Source: Thalassomonas sp. RHCl1
GTDB taxonomy: Bacteria > Pseudomonadota > Gammaproteobacteria > Enterobacterales > Alteromonadaceae
Direction: 5' to 3'
DNA: 64,000 bases
Assembly (NCBI RefSeq): GCF_947387555.1
Contig: NZ_CANDNZ010000010.1
Coordinates: 124,001-188,000, forward strand
Shown here: one piece after another, positions 44,009 to 55,300 of the stretch
Position numbering within the stretch: the first letter of the stretch is position 1
How the letters are laid out: the number at the start of each line of letters is the position of its first letter
The notes under the pieces: generated by a model
Seen by the model: the letters and a program-made list of their open reading frames with translations, nothing else
Told to the model about the DNA's origin: nothing
The model's database searches: none
Translations under genes and position numbers: made by a program

Positions 44009-44254
44009 ATGAAAGCAATAAAATTATTCATGACCTTATCACTGGCAACAGCAGCACTTTCACTGACCACAGCGGCAAACGCCACTCAAGCCAAAGACAA
44101 CTTCAGCCAGCTTGATAGTGACAAAAACGGTATGATTTCCATGGGTGAAGCCAGCGGCGATACCGAGCTTACCAATAACTTCAAACAATGGGATAAGGAT
44201 CGGGACGGTCAATTATCCAAGGAAGAATATACCGCCTATATCCAAGCTTCATAA
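44009..44254 (+). CDS. Exported EF-hand protein 1
   Basis: 81 residues. Signal peptide (M-T-L-S-L-A-T-A-A-L-S-L-T-T-A-A-N-A) then two EF-hand loops, D-S-D-K-N-G-M-I-S-M-G-E and D-K-D-R-D-G-Q-L-S-K-E-E, both with standard calcium ligands. Probably a periplasmic Ca2+-binding protein. GGAG before the ATG. It is followed at 44316 by a paralog. Confidence 0.9.
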   Translation: MKAIKLFMTLSLATAALSLTTAANATQAKDNFSQLDSDKNGMISMGEASGDTELTNNFKQWDKDRDGQLSKEEYTAYIQAS

Positions 44255-44315
44255 GCTGTTAGCAGGACGATTAATCCGCTACAAAGCGGATTAAAAAACA
44301 CATACGGAGCATACC

Positions 44316-44549
44316 ATGAAAACAACCAGATCATTTTTTCTGTTAACAGCGTTATTACTAACCGCCAAGGTATATGCAATGGACAGCCATAAAAAGTTTG
44401 CCGCCTTAGACCATGATAAAAATGGTTTTGTCACCCTGGATGAAGCAGGTGCAGACTCGGTACTGGCGATGACTTTTGAAAAATGGGATAAGGACAAAAA
44501 TGGTCGCTTATCTAAAGAAGAGTACAGCGAATACCATAACGAAATATAG
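44316..44549 (+). CDS. Exported EF-hand protein 2
   Basis: 77 residues. Signal peptide (F-F-L-L-T-A-L-L-L-T-A-K-V-Y-A) and two EF-hand loops (D-H-D-K-N-G-F-V-T-L-D-E, D-K-D-K-N-G-R-L-S-K-E-E). Paralog of the 44009-44254 product. GGAG precedes the ATG. It is followed by the possible small RNA and terminator at 44612-44687. Confidence 0.9.
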   Translation: MKTTRSFFLLTALLLTAKVYAMDSHKKFAALDHDKNGFVTLDEAGADSVLAMTFEKWDKDKNGRLSKEEYSEYHNEI

Positions 44550-44886
44550 CTGACGGTATTCAAATAGTTTCCCGACTTTGTTAACGAATCTGATTTTATA
44601 TTTAAGCAGAGTATAATTTTAGTATGTTACACTGCCTGTCAATGTTCTCCTAAGCAATAGCTAAGGTGTAGCGACAGGCAGCTTTTTTCATTATTCTTTT
44701 ATTAATAAACCACTATTCTGGCTAATCCTTGATTTTCCCTGAGAATTTCTTTCATCATCACCTCAAATACACGGCTTGTAACCTTTATTGGACCCGCGTT
44801 TGATTTATATCTGACGGCGGCCGGCTTTTTATATGTTATAGTAAGCAAGTTCATTGGTCTGATCTCTTTAGGTTATACAATTTTTT
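44550..44886. other. Intergenic region with possible small RNA
   Basis: The plus strand holds TATAAT (44612-44617), then a strong terminator hairpin (44632-44681). The remaining bases to the acyltransferase show no gene. Confidence 0.45.
44632..44687 (+). terminator. Strong hairpin terminator; possible sRNA 3' end
   Basis: CTGCCTGTC/GACAGGCAG arms, an inner hairpin CCTAAGC/GCTAAGG with one mismatch, and a T6 tract. With TATAAT at 44612-44617 this could also be a stand-alone ~65-base RNA. The loop exposes CTCCT, which could pair with ribosome sites. Confidence 0.7.
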
Positions 44887-45768
44887 ATGGCTAGCAGTAC
44901 CCTTAAAATTCGTGACAAAACCATCTTTGACGGTTTTTTTGTGAAATACATATTAAAATTCATCTTTCGCCTCTGGTTTAAATTATCCGGCTGGAAGACC
45001 ACGCCCTCTGCGCCAAACGGTGCCGGTATTACCATTGCCGCGCCCCATACTTCCAACTGGGATTTTATTTATGCCCTGGCGGCGGCGATCTTATGCGATG
45101 TTAAAATCTATTTTTCCATCAAGGACAGCTGGTGCAAAGTGCCTGTTGTCGGCAGCATTATTATGTGGCTGGGGGCTATCCCCATCAACCGCTCTGCCGG
45201 CGGCCAGGGACAGGTAAAACTGATCAAGGAATTTGTTGAGCGCCATAAAGACCAAAGAGTGTTTTTCCTGTTTACCCCGGAAGGCACCCGCGGTCCGGTA
45301 AGCAAATGGAAAACCGGTTTTTACCATGTTGCCCAGGATTGCGGCTTGCCGATTTTTCTGGCAAAAGTCGACTTTATCAACAAAGAGTCCGGCGTGTTTC
45401 ACTCCTATGAACTCACCGGCGATAAAGATACAGACGTCAGGGCGATCCAGGAATCTTATAAGCGCATTTGCGGCAAATTCCCCAAAGACCAGTACCCTCA
45501 TTATACCGGCCCAATTCCGACCTTGTCGGATGCCGAAGCTATGGTCATGCGCGCCTTATATTCCTTTAAGGGCGTTGCCACCAAAATGGATATTTGTGCC
45601 AAAGCCAAACTCGGCGAACTTTCCACGACTATGCTGGATTTTTTAATCGAGAAAGGCATTTTAGAGCAAACCAATGCCCCGGGGGATAAGCACGAACCAA
45701 CCTATCGCCTGACCTTTGCCGGCAGAGGCTGTTTGTTGCATTTATACCCGACCCTGGCACGCAGTTAA
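44887..45768 (+). CDS. 1-acyl-glycerol-phosphate acyltransferase-like (PlsC family)
   Basis: 293 residues. P-H-T-S-N-W-D (H-x4-D catalytic motif) near residue 57, I-N-R-S-A-G-G-Q-G and F-T-P-E-G-T-R-G are the PlsC-family blocks. Unlike ordinary PlsC it has a ~80-residue C-terminal extension that looks helical and winged-helix-like (K-M-D-I-C-A-K, L-D-F-L-I-E-K-G-I-L). It acylates lysophospholipid or a related acceptor at the inner membrane. Weak ribosome site (TTTAGG). Confidence 0.85.
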   Translation: MASSTLKIRDKTIFDGFFVKYILKFIFRLWFKLSGWKTTPSAPNGAGITIAAPHTSNWDFIYALAAAILCDVKIYFSIKDSWCKVPVVGSIIMWLGAIPINRSAGGQGQVKLIKEFVERHKDQRVFFLFTPEGTRGPVSKWKTGFYHVAQDCGLPIFLAKVDFINKESGVFHSYELTGDKDTDVRAIQESYKRICGKFPKDQYPHYTGPIPTLSDAEAMVMRALYSFKGVATKMDICAKAKLGELSTTMLDFLIEKGILEQTNAPGDKHEPTYRLTFAGRGCLLHLYPTLARS

Positions 45769-46083
45769 ACAGCAAAAATCTAGACAATATCGCCCGTTGA
45801 AGACTGCGGGCGATGCCTTCAACAGAAAAATCATTAAGCACCTATTTATATCAGCGGCTCATTCAAAGCAGCACCTGGTTAAGCATTACTCCATCCGCAA
45901 ACAAGACACCGATATTGAGAGGAAGGTTATTGAACAGCTCTTCATCGGCACCATACTCCCCGACAAACTCAAAGCTATTATAAGGCAGCAATGCCAAGCG
46001 CCGAAGAAATAAGAGAGGAAGGCAAAACACAAATAGCTCTCAGCATATATACTAATGGCATTGCTTGTTTCAGGTGATATGCC
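45769..46083. other. Gap between acyltransferase and glutaredoxin-like genes
   Basis: No gene is supported; a frame at 45716-46012 mostly shadows the acyltransferase end and lacks a domain. ATCGCCCG/CGGGCGAT (45789-45814) forms a hairpin without T-tract. Confidence 0.35.
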
Positions 46084-46473
46084 ATGAACAAACGCTTGGT
46101 AAATTCTTCCTTATACCTTACCGCTATAGCCTTGATAACGCTGTGGGGCTATAACGCCCAAGCCGATGAACGTATCCATGCCAGGGGAACCTATGGCAAC
46201 TACAGCTCCTTTGGTGTTACTGATGACCTTCCTGTAGTGGTTTATACCGCCAGCTGGTGTGATGCCTGCACTGAGCTAATGGCATTTTTGCAGCAGCGAG
46301 AGGTAGCATTTAAAACCGTGGATATAGGCAAAGATCCGGCGGCTGCCAAATTACTCAAAGCGAAAAATTTACGAAGCCTGCCGGTGATCATCATCAAAAA
46401 TACATTATTGCAGGGGTTTAGCAAATCAACCGTGGCAGGAAAACTCCGGGAGCTTAAGCCCGATAAGCTTTAA
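46084..46473 (+). CDS. Exported glutaredoxin/thioredoxin-like protein
   Basis: 129 residues. A signal peptide (Y-L-T-A-I-A-L-I-T-L-W-G-Y-N-A-Q-A) precedes a glutaredoxin fold with the active site T-A-S-W-C-D-A-C, then a cis-Pro loop R-S-L-P-V-I-I-I. Probably a periplasmic thiol-disulfide enzyme. Overlapped by no other gene. Confidence 0.85.
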   Translation: MNKRLVNSSLYLTAIALITLWGYNAQADERIHARGTYGNYSSFGVTDDLPVVVYTASWCDACTELMAFLQQREVAFKTVDIGKDPAAAKLLKAKNLRSLPVIIIKNTLLQGFSKSTVAGKLRELKPDKL

Positions 46474-46560
46474 CGAAACAGGGAGTAAGTATAATTCTCT
46501 TTACGATAAACGAATTAAATTAAGTGCTTTAAAAGTTAGAGTTAACAATAAAGTCATTTG

Positions 46561-46860
46561 TTAAGTGCTTGATACACCCAAGCAAATGATGAAAATAATG
46601 ACCATCGGAATCAGCCAAGAAAACAGTTGATGAAAAATAGTGCCTGCCACAATTTTTGCGACTTTACTTTTAGACCTGTTTGTAAAGTTGAACACATGCT
46701 CTGAAGTATACAAAACGAATGCAGCTGACACAGCCAAAGACCAACGCTGATAATCATTTATGTACAGTGCCAAAGAGATACCTAACAGCAAAAAACCTAC
46801 GATTGAGATAGCAAAATATTCTAAAAATTTATTAATGCCGTTAAGCCTCCAAGAGCACAT
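46561..46860 (-). CDS. Small three-helix membrane protein
   Basis: 99 residues, mostly three membrane helices (F-A-I-S-I-V-G-F-L-L-L-G-I, W-S-L-A-V-S-A-A-F-V-L-Y, W-L-I-P-M-V-I-I-F-I-I-C). AT-richer than its surroundings. Unknown function. The start codon has no evident ribosome site, so the exact N-terminus is unsure. Confidence 0.6.
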   Translation of the reverse strand: MCSWRLNGINKFLEYFAISIVGFLLLGISLALYINDYQRWSLAVSAAFVLYTSEHVFNFTNRSKSKVAKIVAGTIFHQLFSWLIPMVIIFIICLGVSST

Positions 46861-46929
46861 AACACTTATATTTCAAAAAATTTGAGTACAACGGAAGTTT
46901 TTCCGTAACCTAGTCACTTGTTAGGGGGT

Positions 46930-47271
46930 TTAGGAGCAGAAAGGGGATTTATCACATAATGGACAAATGCCATTATCAACAACATAAACTAATTTTTCAG
47001 CGCTTATCTGTGATTTACAACTATCACAATCCAAGCTAATACTTTTATTTAATTTACGAATCCGTTTTAAAGCTAAAACTTGACTAATCACAGTTACAGC
47101 TATAACTCCACTGATAGTTAAAAGTTTAAGTTCTTCGGAAACAAAACCATTAGAAAGCGCAAATGAAGATAGCACAACGACTATTAAAGAAAGCCCAGCA
47201 TAAACTAAAGTTCCATTTCTAATTTTGGTTGCTATAGACTTTTGAATATCTAAAAAATCAGATTTCGTCAT
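46930..47271 (-). CDS. Two-helix membrane protein with C-terminal zinc ribbon
   Basis: 113 residues from ATG 47271. Two membrane helices (V-Y-A-G-L-S-L-I-V-V-V-L-S-S, L-T-I-S-G-V-I-A-V-T-V-I-S) then C-D-S-C ... C-P-L-C, a two-knuckle zinc ribbon on the cytosolic side. AT-rich like the adjacent 46561-46860 gene; both may be recent arrivals. Confidence 0.65.
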   Translation of the reverse strand: MTKSDFLDIQKSIATKIRNGTLVYAGLSLIVVVLSSFALSNGFVSEELKLLTISGVIAVTVISQVLALKRIRKLNKSISLDCDSCKSQISAEKLVYVVDNGICPLCDKSPFCS

Positions 47272-47534
47272 GACTTTTGAAAACACCTAACAGCTTATTA
47301 TGTAGACGGCTCAATAACGCCCATCTACTTGATTGCTCTATTATCCCCCATAAAGCTCTTTAATTTCAAAGTTCTTAACCACATCATTCAAACTATTTAC
47401 AGAAAATTAATCCTTATTGCAGAGAAGACTCAGTAATAACTAGCTTGATTAATAAACTCTGAAAGCAAAACAACTAAGGCTAGTCCTGTTAACAATAAAA
47501 CTACAGAACCAGCCCAAGTTAATACCCACTGCTA

Positions 47535-49172
47535 TTACGCAAACTGCTCCTGAGGCTGCTCCTGATTTTCCAATACCGCCGTACCGCTATCAAACTGATA
47601 CATGCGATCCGCCAGGTGGAAATACCTGTCGTCATGACTGATAACTATCACGGTTTTTCCTCTGCTCTTAAGCTCAGGCAACAGTTCCCGGTAAAAATAG
47701 TCGCGGAAATAAGGGTCCTGATCCGCCGCCCATTCATCAAACAAATAAATGGCGGCATCTTCGGCATAAGCCAGTATCATCGCCAGCCTTTTACGCTGCC
47801 CCTGAGATAAAGTAGTCATGGTTAACTTACCGTCCCTGACCGACACTTTATCCGCCATCTGCAGTTTTTCCAGGTGTGCCTGTACTTCAGCCTGTTCGAC
47901 CAAGGCACCGTGCTTATCCAAAATATGTTCAAACAAGTAAAAATCAGAAAATATCGTGGAAAAATGATTGCGGTACCACTGGATATTATCTTTGTCTATG
48001 CACTTATCCCCCAGGCGTAACTCTCCTTTTTGTGCCTGGTATAAGCCCACCAGCACTTTGGCAAAAGTTGACTTACCGCTGCCGTTTGAACCGCGAATAT
48101 AAACCACTTCTCCCTGAGACACACTAAAATCTATCGGCCCGATGGAGAAAGGCGTTTCCTGCTCTTGCCGGTAGCTGTAACAGAGCCCTTTAGCTGAAAG
48201 TGTCTGCCAGTCCTTTAACCTTTCCTGTACAGCACTTCTTTGCTCAACTTGTTCATGCTCAAATAAGTTTAACGACTGAATTTTTTGATAAGCGACTTTC
48301 CCTTTAAACACCGAAGAGAAAGAGCGCATCACAAAACCTATAGGTCCCATCAAATAGATCATAAACAGCACGAAACTGGTTAGCACCTCATGGGGCACCT
48401 TAACAACAAGGCTGCCGATATAAACCAGCAAACCCAGGCCAAGAAACAATACCGAGCCCGCCCAGTTCTGGTTAAGAATCCAAAAAAAGTTGGCACTCAT
48501 TTCCGCACTTTTAACCTGATCCAGGTTAGGGGTGGCTAAATCCTTATAGAAAAAATCCCGGCGGTGCTGGTTGATATTTAACTCTTTACTGCCATCCACC
48601 AGGGTTTTAAAGGTATTAAACAAACCGTCCTCTTGCTCCCTTAATTCGGTAAAGCATTTCTCCCCCTTGCGCATGATCATCGTAGATAACCCCGCCCCCA
48701 GGAATAAAATAGTAAACAAAACTAAAAACAGAGGAAAAGACAAATACCCTAGATAAGTAAAACAACCTAAAATAGTGGCAAAATTCACGGCAAAAATCGG
48801 AATTATCGACAGGGACTCCGCAATGCTGGCAACATCTGTAGTCACGGTTGCAAGCACCCTGTGACCACCGATACGCTCCAGGTTTTCATAATTAACACCC
48901 AGTACCCGCTTAAGCAGAATCAAGCGGATTTTATACACTAAAGAAGTACCTAGTTGAGCCAGCAACCACTGAGAAAAGAAACCTATGGCCAGCATACCAA
49001 GCAGAGCCAGCAGAAATATCCCCGCCAGGCCCCTGAGATCATCTTCGGAAGCGGCGTTAACCCCTTCATTAACTAGGGTAATAAGGGAAATGCTTAATAT
49101 CGAACTCAGGGCGCTGAAAACGGTTGCCCAAATAAAAGGTCCTTTAAATTTTTTTACTAATTCTTGTATCAT
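47535..49172 (-). CDS. Cyclic-peptide export ABC transporter (SyrD/PvdE-like)
   Basis: 545 residues. Six membrane helices (to ~300), then one ATPase: Walker A G-S-N-G-S-G-K-S-T, signature L-S-Q-G-Q-R-K-R, Walker B-type Y-L-F-D-E-W and H-loop I-S-H-D-D. The fused permease-ATPase half-transporter with L-F-D-E-W-A-A-D-Q-D matches the family that exports non-ribosomal peptides (pyoverdine, syringomycin). It lies 146 bases downstream of the NRPS on the same strand, so probably exports its product across the inner membrane. Confidence 0.92.
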   Translation of the reverse strand: MIQELVKKFKGPFIWATVFSALSSILSISLITLVNEGVNAASEDDLRGLAGIFLLALLGMLAIGFFSQWLLAQLGTSLVYKIRLILLKRVLGVNYENLERIGGHRVLATVTTDVASIAESLSIIPIFAVNFATILGCFTYLGYLSFPLFLVLFTILFLGAGLSTMIMRKGEKCFTELREQEDGLFNTFKTLVDGSKELNINQHRRDFFYKDLATPNLDQVKSAEMSANFFWILNQNWAGSVLFLGLGLLVYIGSLVVKVPHEVLTSFVLFMIYLMGPIGFVMRSFSSVFKGKVAYQKIQSLNLFEHEQVEQRSAVQERLKDWQTLSAKGLCYSYRQEQETPFSIGPIDFSVSQGEVVYIRGSNGSGKSTFAKVLVGLYQAQKGELRLGDKCIDKDNIQWYRNHFSTIFSDFYLFEHILDKHGALVEQAEVQAHLEKLQMADKVSVRDGKLTMTTLSQGQRKRLAMILAYAEDAAIYLFDEWAADQDPYFRDYFYRELLPELKSRGKTVIVISHDDRYFHLADRMYQFDSGTAVLENQEQPQEQFA

Positions 49173-49290
49173 TTTGACACCTTAATTTAACTTCAAAAAA
49201 AGTTGTTTTTACAACTTTTAGCTTGCTTATCCATTGCCCGAAGCCTCTCCGAAATAATGAACAAACAAGCCGCTATAACCAGCCGGGATA

Positions 49291-49311
49291 AACAGCGCGC
49301 ATAGCGCTGTT
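49291..49311 (-). other. Hairpin between NRPS and exporter genes
   Basis: AACAGCGC-GCATA-GCGCTGTT, a perfect eight-base stem without T-tract. It may tune exporter expression relative to the NRPS. Confidence 0.5.
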
Positions 49312-49318
49312 ACCCATT

Positions 49319-52300
49319 TTAAATCACGATTTCGGTCTGGTTATTTAACCTCTCCAGAGACTGTTTTAACCGCTGCGCCAGAGAGCTGACATAGGGCTGC
49401 TTCACCATATCGCTGTGTTTGCCTTCAACATCAACAACCTCGATTTCACCCGAGCTGATGTCACTCCAGCCATAATCGACCAGGGCATTATTTTCCGATA
49501 CCGGCTTAGCCACCTTAAACAGCTCCAACGGCAAAGACGAAGATTTTGCCTGGTACTGGTTAAGGGCCAAACTGGTATCAACCAGATAGCGGAAGTAACG
49601 ACTCATAACCTCGGCTTCAATACCATCAGGAGCAAAACCATTGGTCATGGCCTGCTGCACCAGAGCAGCGATCCCGGCATCCTGGCTACAAGCCTCGATT
49701 GGTGACCAGTCAAACTCATCTTCAAACAGACCTTTGATTCTTTGATACCAAAGGGCAGGCTTGGCATCTGTGGAGCCAAGTACAGGCGCTTCATCAAAGA
49801 GCCCCACATAGGCAATCTCTTGCCCCCTGGCCGCCAGCTGCACTGCTACTTCATATGCCAGCGAGCCTCCCAGTGACCAGCCCAGAAGCACGTAAGGACC
49901 GCCGGCCTGTACAGACATGATGCCTTCAACATAATAAGCCGCCAGGCTTTCTATGGTTAAAAAACGTAGCTCAGTTGCCAGTGCCGGTGTTTGAATACCA
50001 TAGAAAGCCGCCTGGTCTTCAACCTCTGTGGCTAAATCGGCATAACAGCTGACGGTACCGCCTAAGGGATGCAAACAAAAGATATTGGTTTGTGCCTGGC
50101 TTTGGTTGAGCTTAATAACACAGGCGCTTAACTCCTCATCATTTGCTTGCCCCCCGGCTTCTACAGGGCTTAGCGCCAAGCTTTCACTTTCAAGCCCCTC
50201 CGGCATTTCCCCTTGAAAATCAATTAGCTCAGTTAAGGCAGTTTTGATTAACACCAACAGCTGCTCAATTGAGCTTTGACTGTGCTGAGCCAGGTTAAAA
50301 CCAAGATCGAATTTCAAGCAGGCCGACGAAATCAGGGCATTGATAGTGAGTTCGTGGGTTTGTCGCCTGTTTTCACTCATGGCTAAACCGACATCTTCAC
50401 CCGCCACCGATAAACCGTCATTATCCCGGGTCACTTGGTCAAACTGGCCTAAATAGTTAAATAACACCGCCGACTCAGGCAGGTTCGCAAATGCGGCATC
50501 CCGGCTTAGGTATTTTAAGATGCCATAACCTATTCCGTGATGGGGAATTTCCCGATAGGCCTGCTTCACCTTGGCCGCCAGCTGTCCCAGATTACCTTCA
50601 CCATGGCCATCATTCAGCCTGAGCGGATAAAGGGAAGTGAACCAACCCACCGTCTGACTTAAATCCAATTGCTCAGTCAAAGACTCACGGCCATGCCCTT
50701 CCAAATCAAGCTGAAGCGCGGCTTGTCCGTTCCAGCGCTGCATACCAAGCCAAAGCGCGGCAATAAGCAACTCATTGATCGACAGCCGTGTTCCCTGTCC
50801 CGATTGCGCTAACAATTGCCCGGTTAACTCCTGCGTAAGTTCAAAACCGGCATTGGCCAACTGTGCCTGCCCGGCAAGCGCTTCAGGGTCAGAACCAGAT
50901 GGAGCAATCGAAGTCGCCAGCGGCACAGATAAAGTTTCAAGCCAGTAACTGCGCTCCTGCTTCAAGCTCTCGCTTTGCGCATAATCCTGCAAAAACGCCC
51001 CCCACTGCTGAAAAGAAGAGGTTTTATCCGCCAATACCTTGGGCTGTGTCGGATCCTGACTTGATAATAATGTATCCACATCTTCAAGCAAAATACGCCA
51101 TGACACCCCGTCTACCATAAGGTGATGAATAACCAGCAATAACCGGCTCTCGTTACTGTTATTAGTGAAATGCACCACCTTAAACATAGGGCCGTCGGAC
51201 AAAGACAAACTTAACTGCGCCTGCTGTGCATACGGCGTCAGGGCACTAAAGTCCTCCCCGGGTAGCGACTGAAACTCCAGGGTCGAGTCCAGCATCTGCT
51301 GATCAAAGGCCTGGTGATAGCCGCGCCAGCCGTCGTCTGCCTTTTCAAAGCGCAAACGCAGCGCGTCATGACGCTGGTATAAAGCGGCAATCATCTGCCT
51401 TAGATATCCGGGATCAAGCTGTGTATCCAAAGCCAGCAGCACCGACTGATTGTAGTGATGAAGCTCGGTTTCATCGCTGAAAAAGTCATGCTGGATCGGC
51501 AATAATGCCAGCTCCCCTGCTACCGCCTGCTGCGGCGCCAGCACCTGCTTGTTGGTTTTCACTTTGGCCGCCAGTGCCCGTATGCTCTGGAATTCAAAAA
51601 TATCCTTCACACTTAAGGTAATACCCGCCTGACGGGCTTTTGATACCAGCTGGATGGATAAGATAGAATCTCCCCCCAGGGCAAAAAAGTTGGCATTGAC
51701 GCTTAAGGTTTCCTGCTCCTGATTAAGCAACTCACTCCATAAACGCACTAAAATCAACTCGGTTTCGTTGTTTGCCTCCTGGTAATCTCCGTCAGCAGCA
51801 TTTTGCTCTGGCTCAGGCAAGGCGCTCTTATCTACCTTACCATTGGGCATCAAAGGAAACTCCGGCAATACCATATAAACCGAAGGCAACATATAAGCAG
51901 GCAATACCTTGGCCAATTCGGTTCGAATTCCCTCAATGGCCTGATTATCATCCCCGTTGCCGTTAAGCAGCAAGTAAGCTACCAGTCGCGTCGGCTGATC
52001 GCCATCGTCACGGGCCAGCACCACAACACTGTTAACCTCGGCTAACAGAGATAATTGCTCTTCTATCTCCGCCAGCTCGATACGGAAACCGCGGATTTTC
52101 ACCTGCTCATCAACACGCCCGGCAAAAGCCAGCTGACCGTCGGCCAGATAACGTACCCTGTCACCGGTGCGGTACAGGCGTATAGCCTGCCCGTTTGGCA
52201 GATCCCAGCTGATAAAGCGCTCGGCGGTTAATTGTGCCTGATTAAGGTAACCCCGGGCCAGGCAGGGACCACCGATATATAACTCACCGGTAGCGCCAAA

Positions 52301-55300
52301 CGGCACCAGTTGAAGGTTTTCATCCAGTACATATAAGGTTCTGCCGGTTAAGGCTTTTCCTATCGGCACCCCGGACTGGGCAACATCTATTTCGCTGATA
52401 CTGCTGGTAATGGTTGCCTCGGTCGGGCCATAGGCATTAAACAGGCGGCAAGTATCTGCCAACCCTAACTGCTGCCATCTGGACAGGATACCCAAAGGCA
52501 GGGCTTCCCCCCCGACCACAACCCGGTTCAAACTACTTTGCTGCCAGTAGCGGGATGAAAGATCGCTTTCCCGCAGTAATTCCATCAGGTAAGCGGGAGA
52601 TAAATCCGTCACCGTGATCTGATGGCGGTCGCTGTAACGATAGAAGTCTTCGCTGCTCCAAACCTTATCATCCCTGAGGTGCAGACAAGCACCTGTGGCT
52701 AATGCCGCAAAGGTCTGCTCGATAAAAGTATCAAAACTTACCGAAGCAAACTGTAAAACATTATCCTGCTCTTTAAGCTGCAAATAATGCTTCATCACCT
52801 GCACATGCAAGCTGGCGCTGCTCTGTTCTATCATCACCCCTTTAGGCTGCCCGGTCGTACCTGAGGTATAGATCACATAGGCTAAGCTGTCAGGCCGCCA
52901 TTGCTGAGGAACCTCTCCCTCACATTCCCCTGAGCGCCACAGCTGCTGTATCTTGTTTTCATCGATACATATCGCTGTGATCTCCTGCAGCTCAGGCAGC
53001 ACCCGGATATCCGAGCGGGTAACCAGGTATTGCATGCCGCTGTCCTGCATCATATAAGCTAAACGCGCTGCCGGATAAGCGGGATCAAGGGGCACATAGG
53101 CAGCGCCGGTTTTTAATATCGCCAACAGGGATACCATCATATCCAGGCTGCGTTCAAGACAAATGCCCACCAGGCTGTCCGGCTCAACTCCTTGCTGGCA
53201 AAGGTGATAGGCCAATTGGTTAGATCTCTGCTCTAACTCCCGGTAACTCAATCCCTGCTCATGGCAAAACAGCGCGGTATTATCCGGGGTTTTGAGTGCC
53301 TGCTGTGAAACCAACTGGTGAATCGCCAGTGGCAGGCTGTCAAAGTCGGCATTTTGGTTAAGGGTCTGCACCAGGTACTCCTGCTCCTGGTGGGGCAATA
53401 CAGGCATATCCTGCAACGTCCTTTGCAGCTGGCTATCGTCACTGACGATATTTTCCAGCAAGACATTCATATGCTGGGCCAGCCGCTGTATCTGCTGCGG
53501 CGCAAACAGGTCACTGTTATATTCCAAATCAAAGGCCAGCTGCTGCCCCATATCCACCGCATTTAAGGTCAGATCAAATTTAGCGCTGACCTCTTCCGGT
53601 TCGATCAGGCTCAAGGAGACCTCAGGCAATGTCAGGCTGACATCCTCATTGGTATCCATAGAGAACATGATCTGGAATAACGGAGAATAAGCCGTGCTGC
53701 GCTCGGGCTGCAATTGCTCCACCAGGTATTCAAACGGGGTATCCTGATGCGCCAGGGCATCCAGGTTCACTTGTTTTACCTGCTCCAGATATTGCTGCAG
53801 GGATAATTCCGGCGCACAATCAAGGCGTAATACCAGGGTATTGACGAAGAAACCCACCAGGGATTCCAGTTCTTTTTGCTGACGGTTCGCCACCGGGGTA
53901 CCGACAACGATATCCGATTCGCCGCTGTTGCGGGATATCACCAGGGAAAAAGCGCCATGCAATAACATAAACAAACTGATCTGCTGCTTTGCGGCAAACT
54001 GCTTTAATTTTTGCGACAGTTCGCTGCTAAGCGACCAGGAATATTCTTCCCCGGCAAAGGTTTGATATTGCGGACGAGCACCCGACAGCGGCAGATGGTG
54101 TACCTGAGGTAATCCCGTTAACTGCTGCTGCCAATAGCTAAGCTGGTCTTTCAGCACATGCTCGCTGAACCAGTGGCGCTGCCAATGGGCATAATCGCTG
54201 TAGCGCAATGCCAACTCGGGCAGCTCAGGGCTTTCCTTGGCAGACAGTGCGCGGTAAAGGGATGAAAATTCTTTGATGATCAACCGGGTAGACCAACCAT
54301 CAGAGGCGATATGATGCACATTAATCAGCAGCACTCCCTGACCTTCAGCTATTTTCAGGTAACTGGCCCTGAGCATCACATCCCGGGATAAATCGAAGTG
54401 TCCCGATTGATCTGCGTTGATCAACTGCCGCAGCCGGTTATCTTGCTCTTGTGACGCTAAGTCGCTGAGATCATGTTGGGCGAAGTTGATTTCCGCCTGT
54501 TCCATGATGATTGGCATCGCTTCCCCGCCCTCAGTGCTGCTAAACACAGTACGCAGCGGTTCGTGGCGGGCAACGATGCGGTTAAAAGCCTCCCGGGCAA
54601 TATCGGGACAGAAATCTCCTTCAACCTTAAGGGCGAAAGGAATATTGTAATGGGCACTGCCGCCGTCCATCTCATCCAGAAACCATAACCTTTGCTGGGA
54701 GAAAGAGGTCGGCAAACGCTTAAGCAAGGAACTTACCGGCTTAATTTTACCGCCATCCAGCATTTGAGGTGTTTGCGCAATCAGCCCGGCAAGTTGCCCC
54801 AACAGCGGATGTTCAAAGATATCCCGTACCGCCAGCGCTTTATTAAAAGCTTGCTTAATCTCGGCAATCAGGCGCACCGACAACAGCGAGTGTCCTCCCA
54901 ACTCGAAAAAGTTCGCCTTAAGTCCCAGCACCTGCTCGTCCACCGGCAGCAGGGAAGACCAGATGGCCGCCAGGGCTTTCTCTCCCTCGGATTCAGGCGC
55001 CTGATAATTCTGCGCCAGATGGGCATGATCAGGCTCAGGCAAGGCTTTACGGTTTACCTTGCCATTAGGGGTTAACGGCCATTCCTTAAGCGAAATAAAG
55101 ACCGACGGCAACATATAAGCAGGCAAGCGGGTGCTTAGCTCGGTACGGATCAGCGACTGGATATTGCCTTCATCCACAGATACCGGCTGCTTAAGGGTAA
55201 AATACGCGGCTAACGCCGGTTCATCCCCATAAGGCATCACCACCACATCCTGGATAAAATGCAGCTGCATTAAATGGCTTTCCACTTCACTAAGTTCAAT

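Noticed and set aside
46861-47300. Integron cassette (attC) around the two AT-rich small genes
   Set aside because: GTTAGGT precedes one gene and CCTAAC follows it, but the simple-site arms do not pair as attC requires and no integrase is present.
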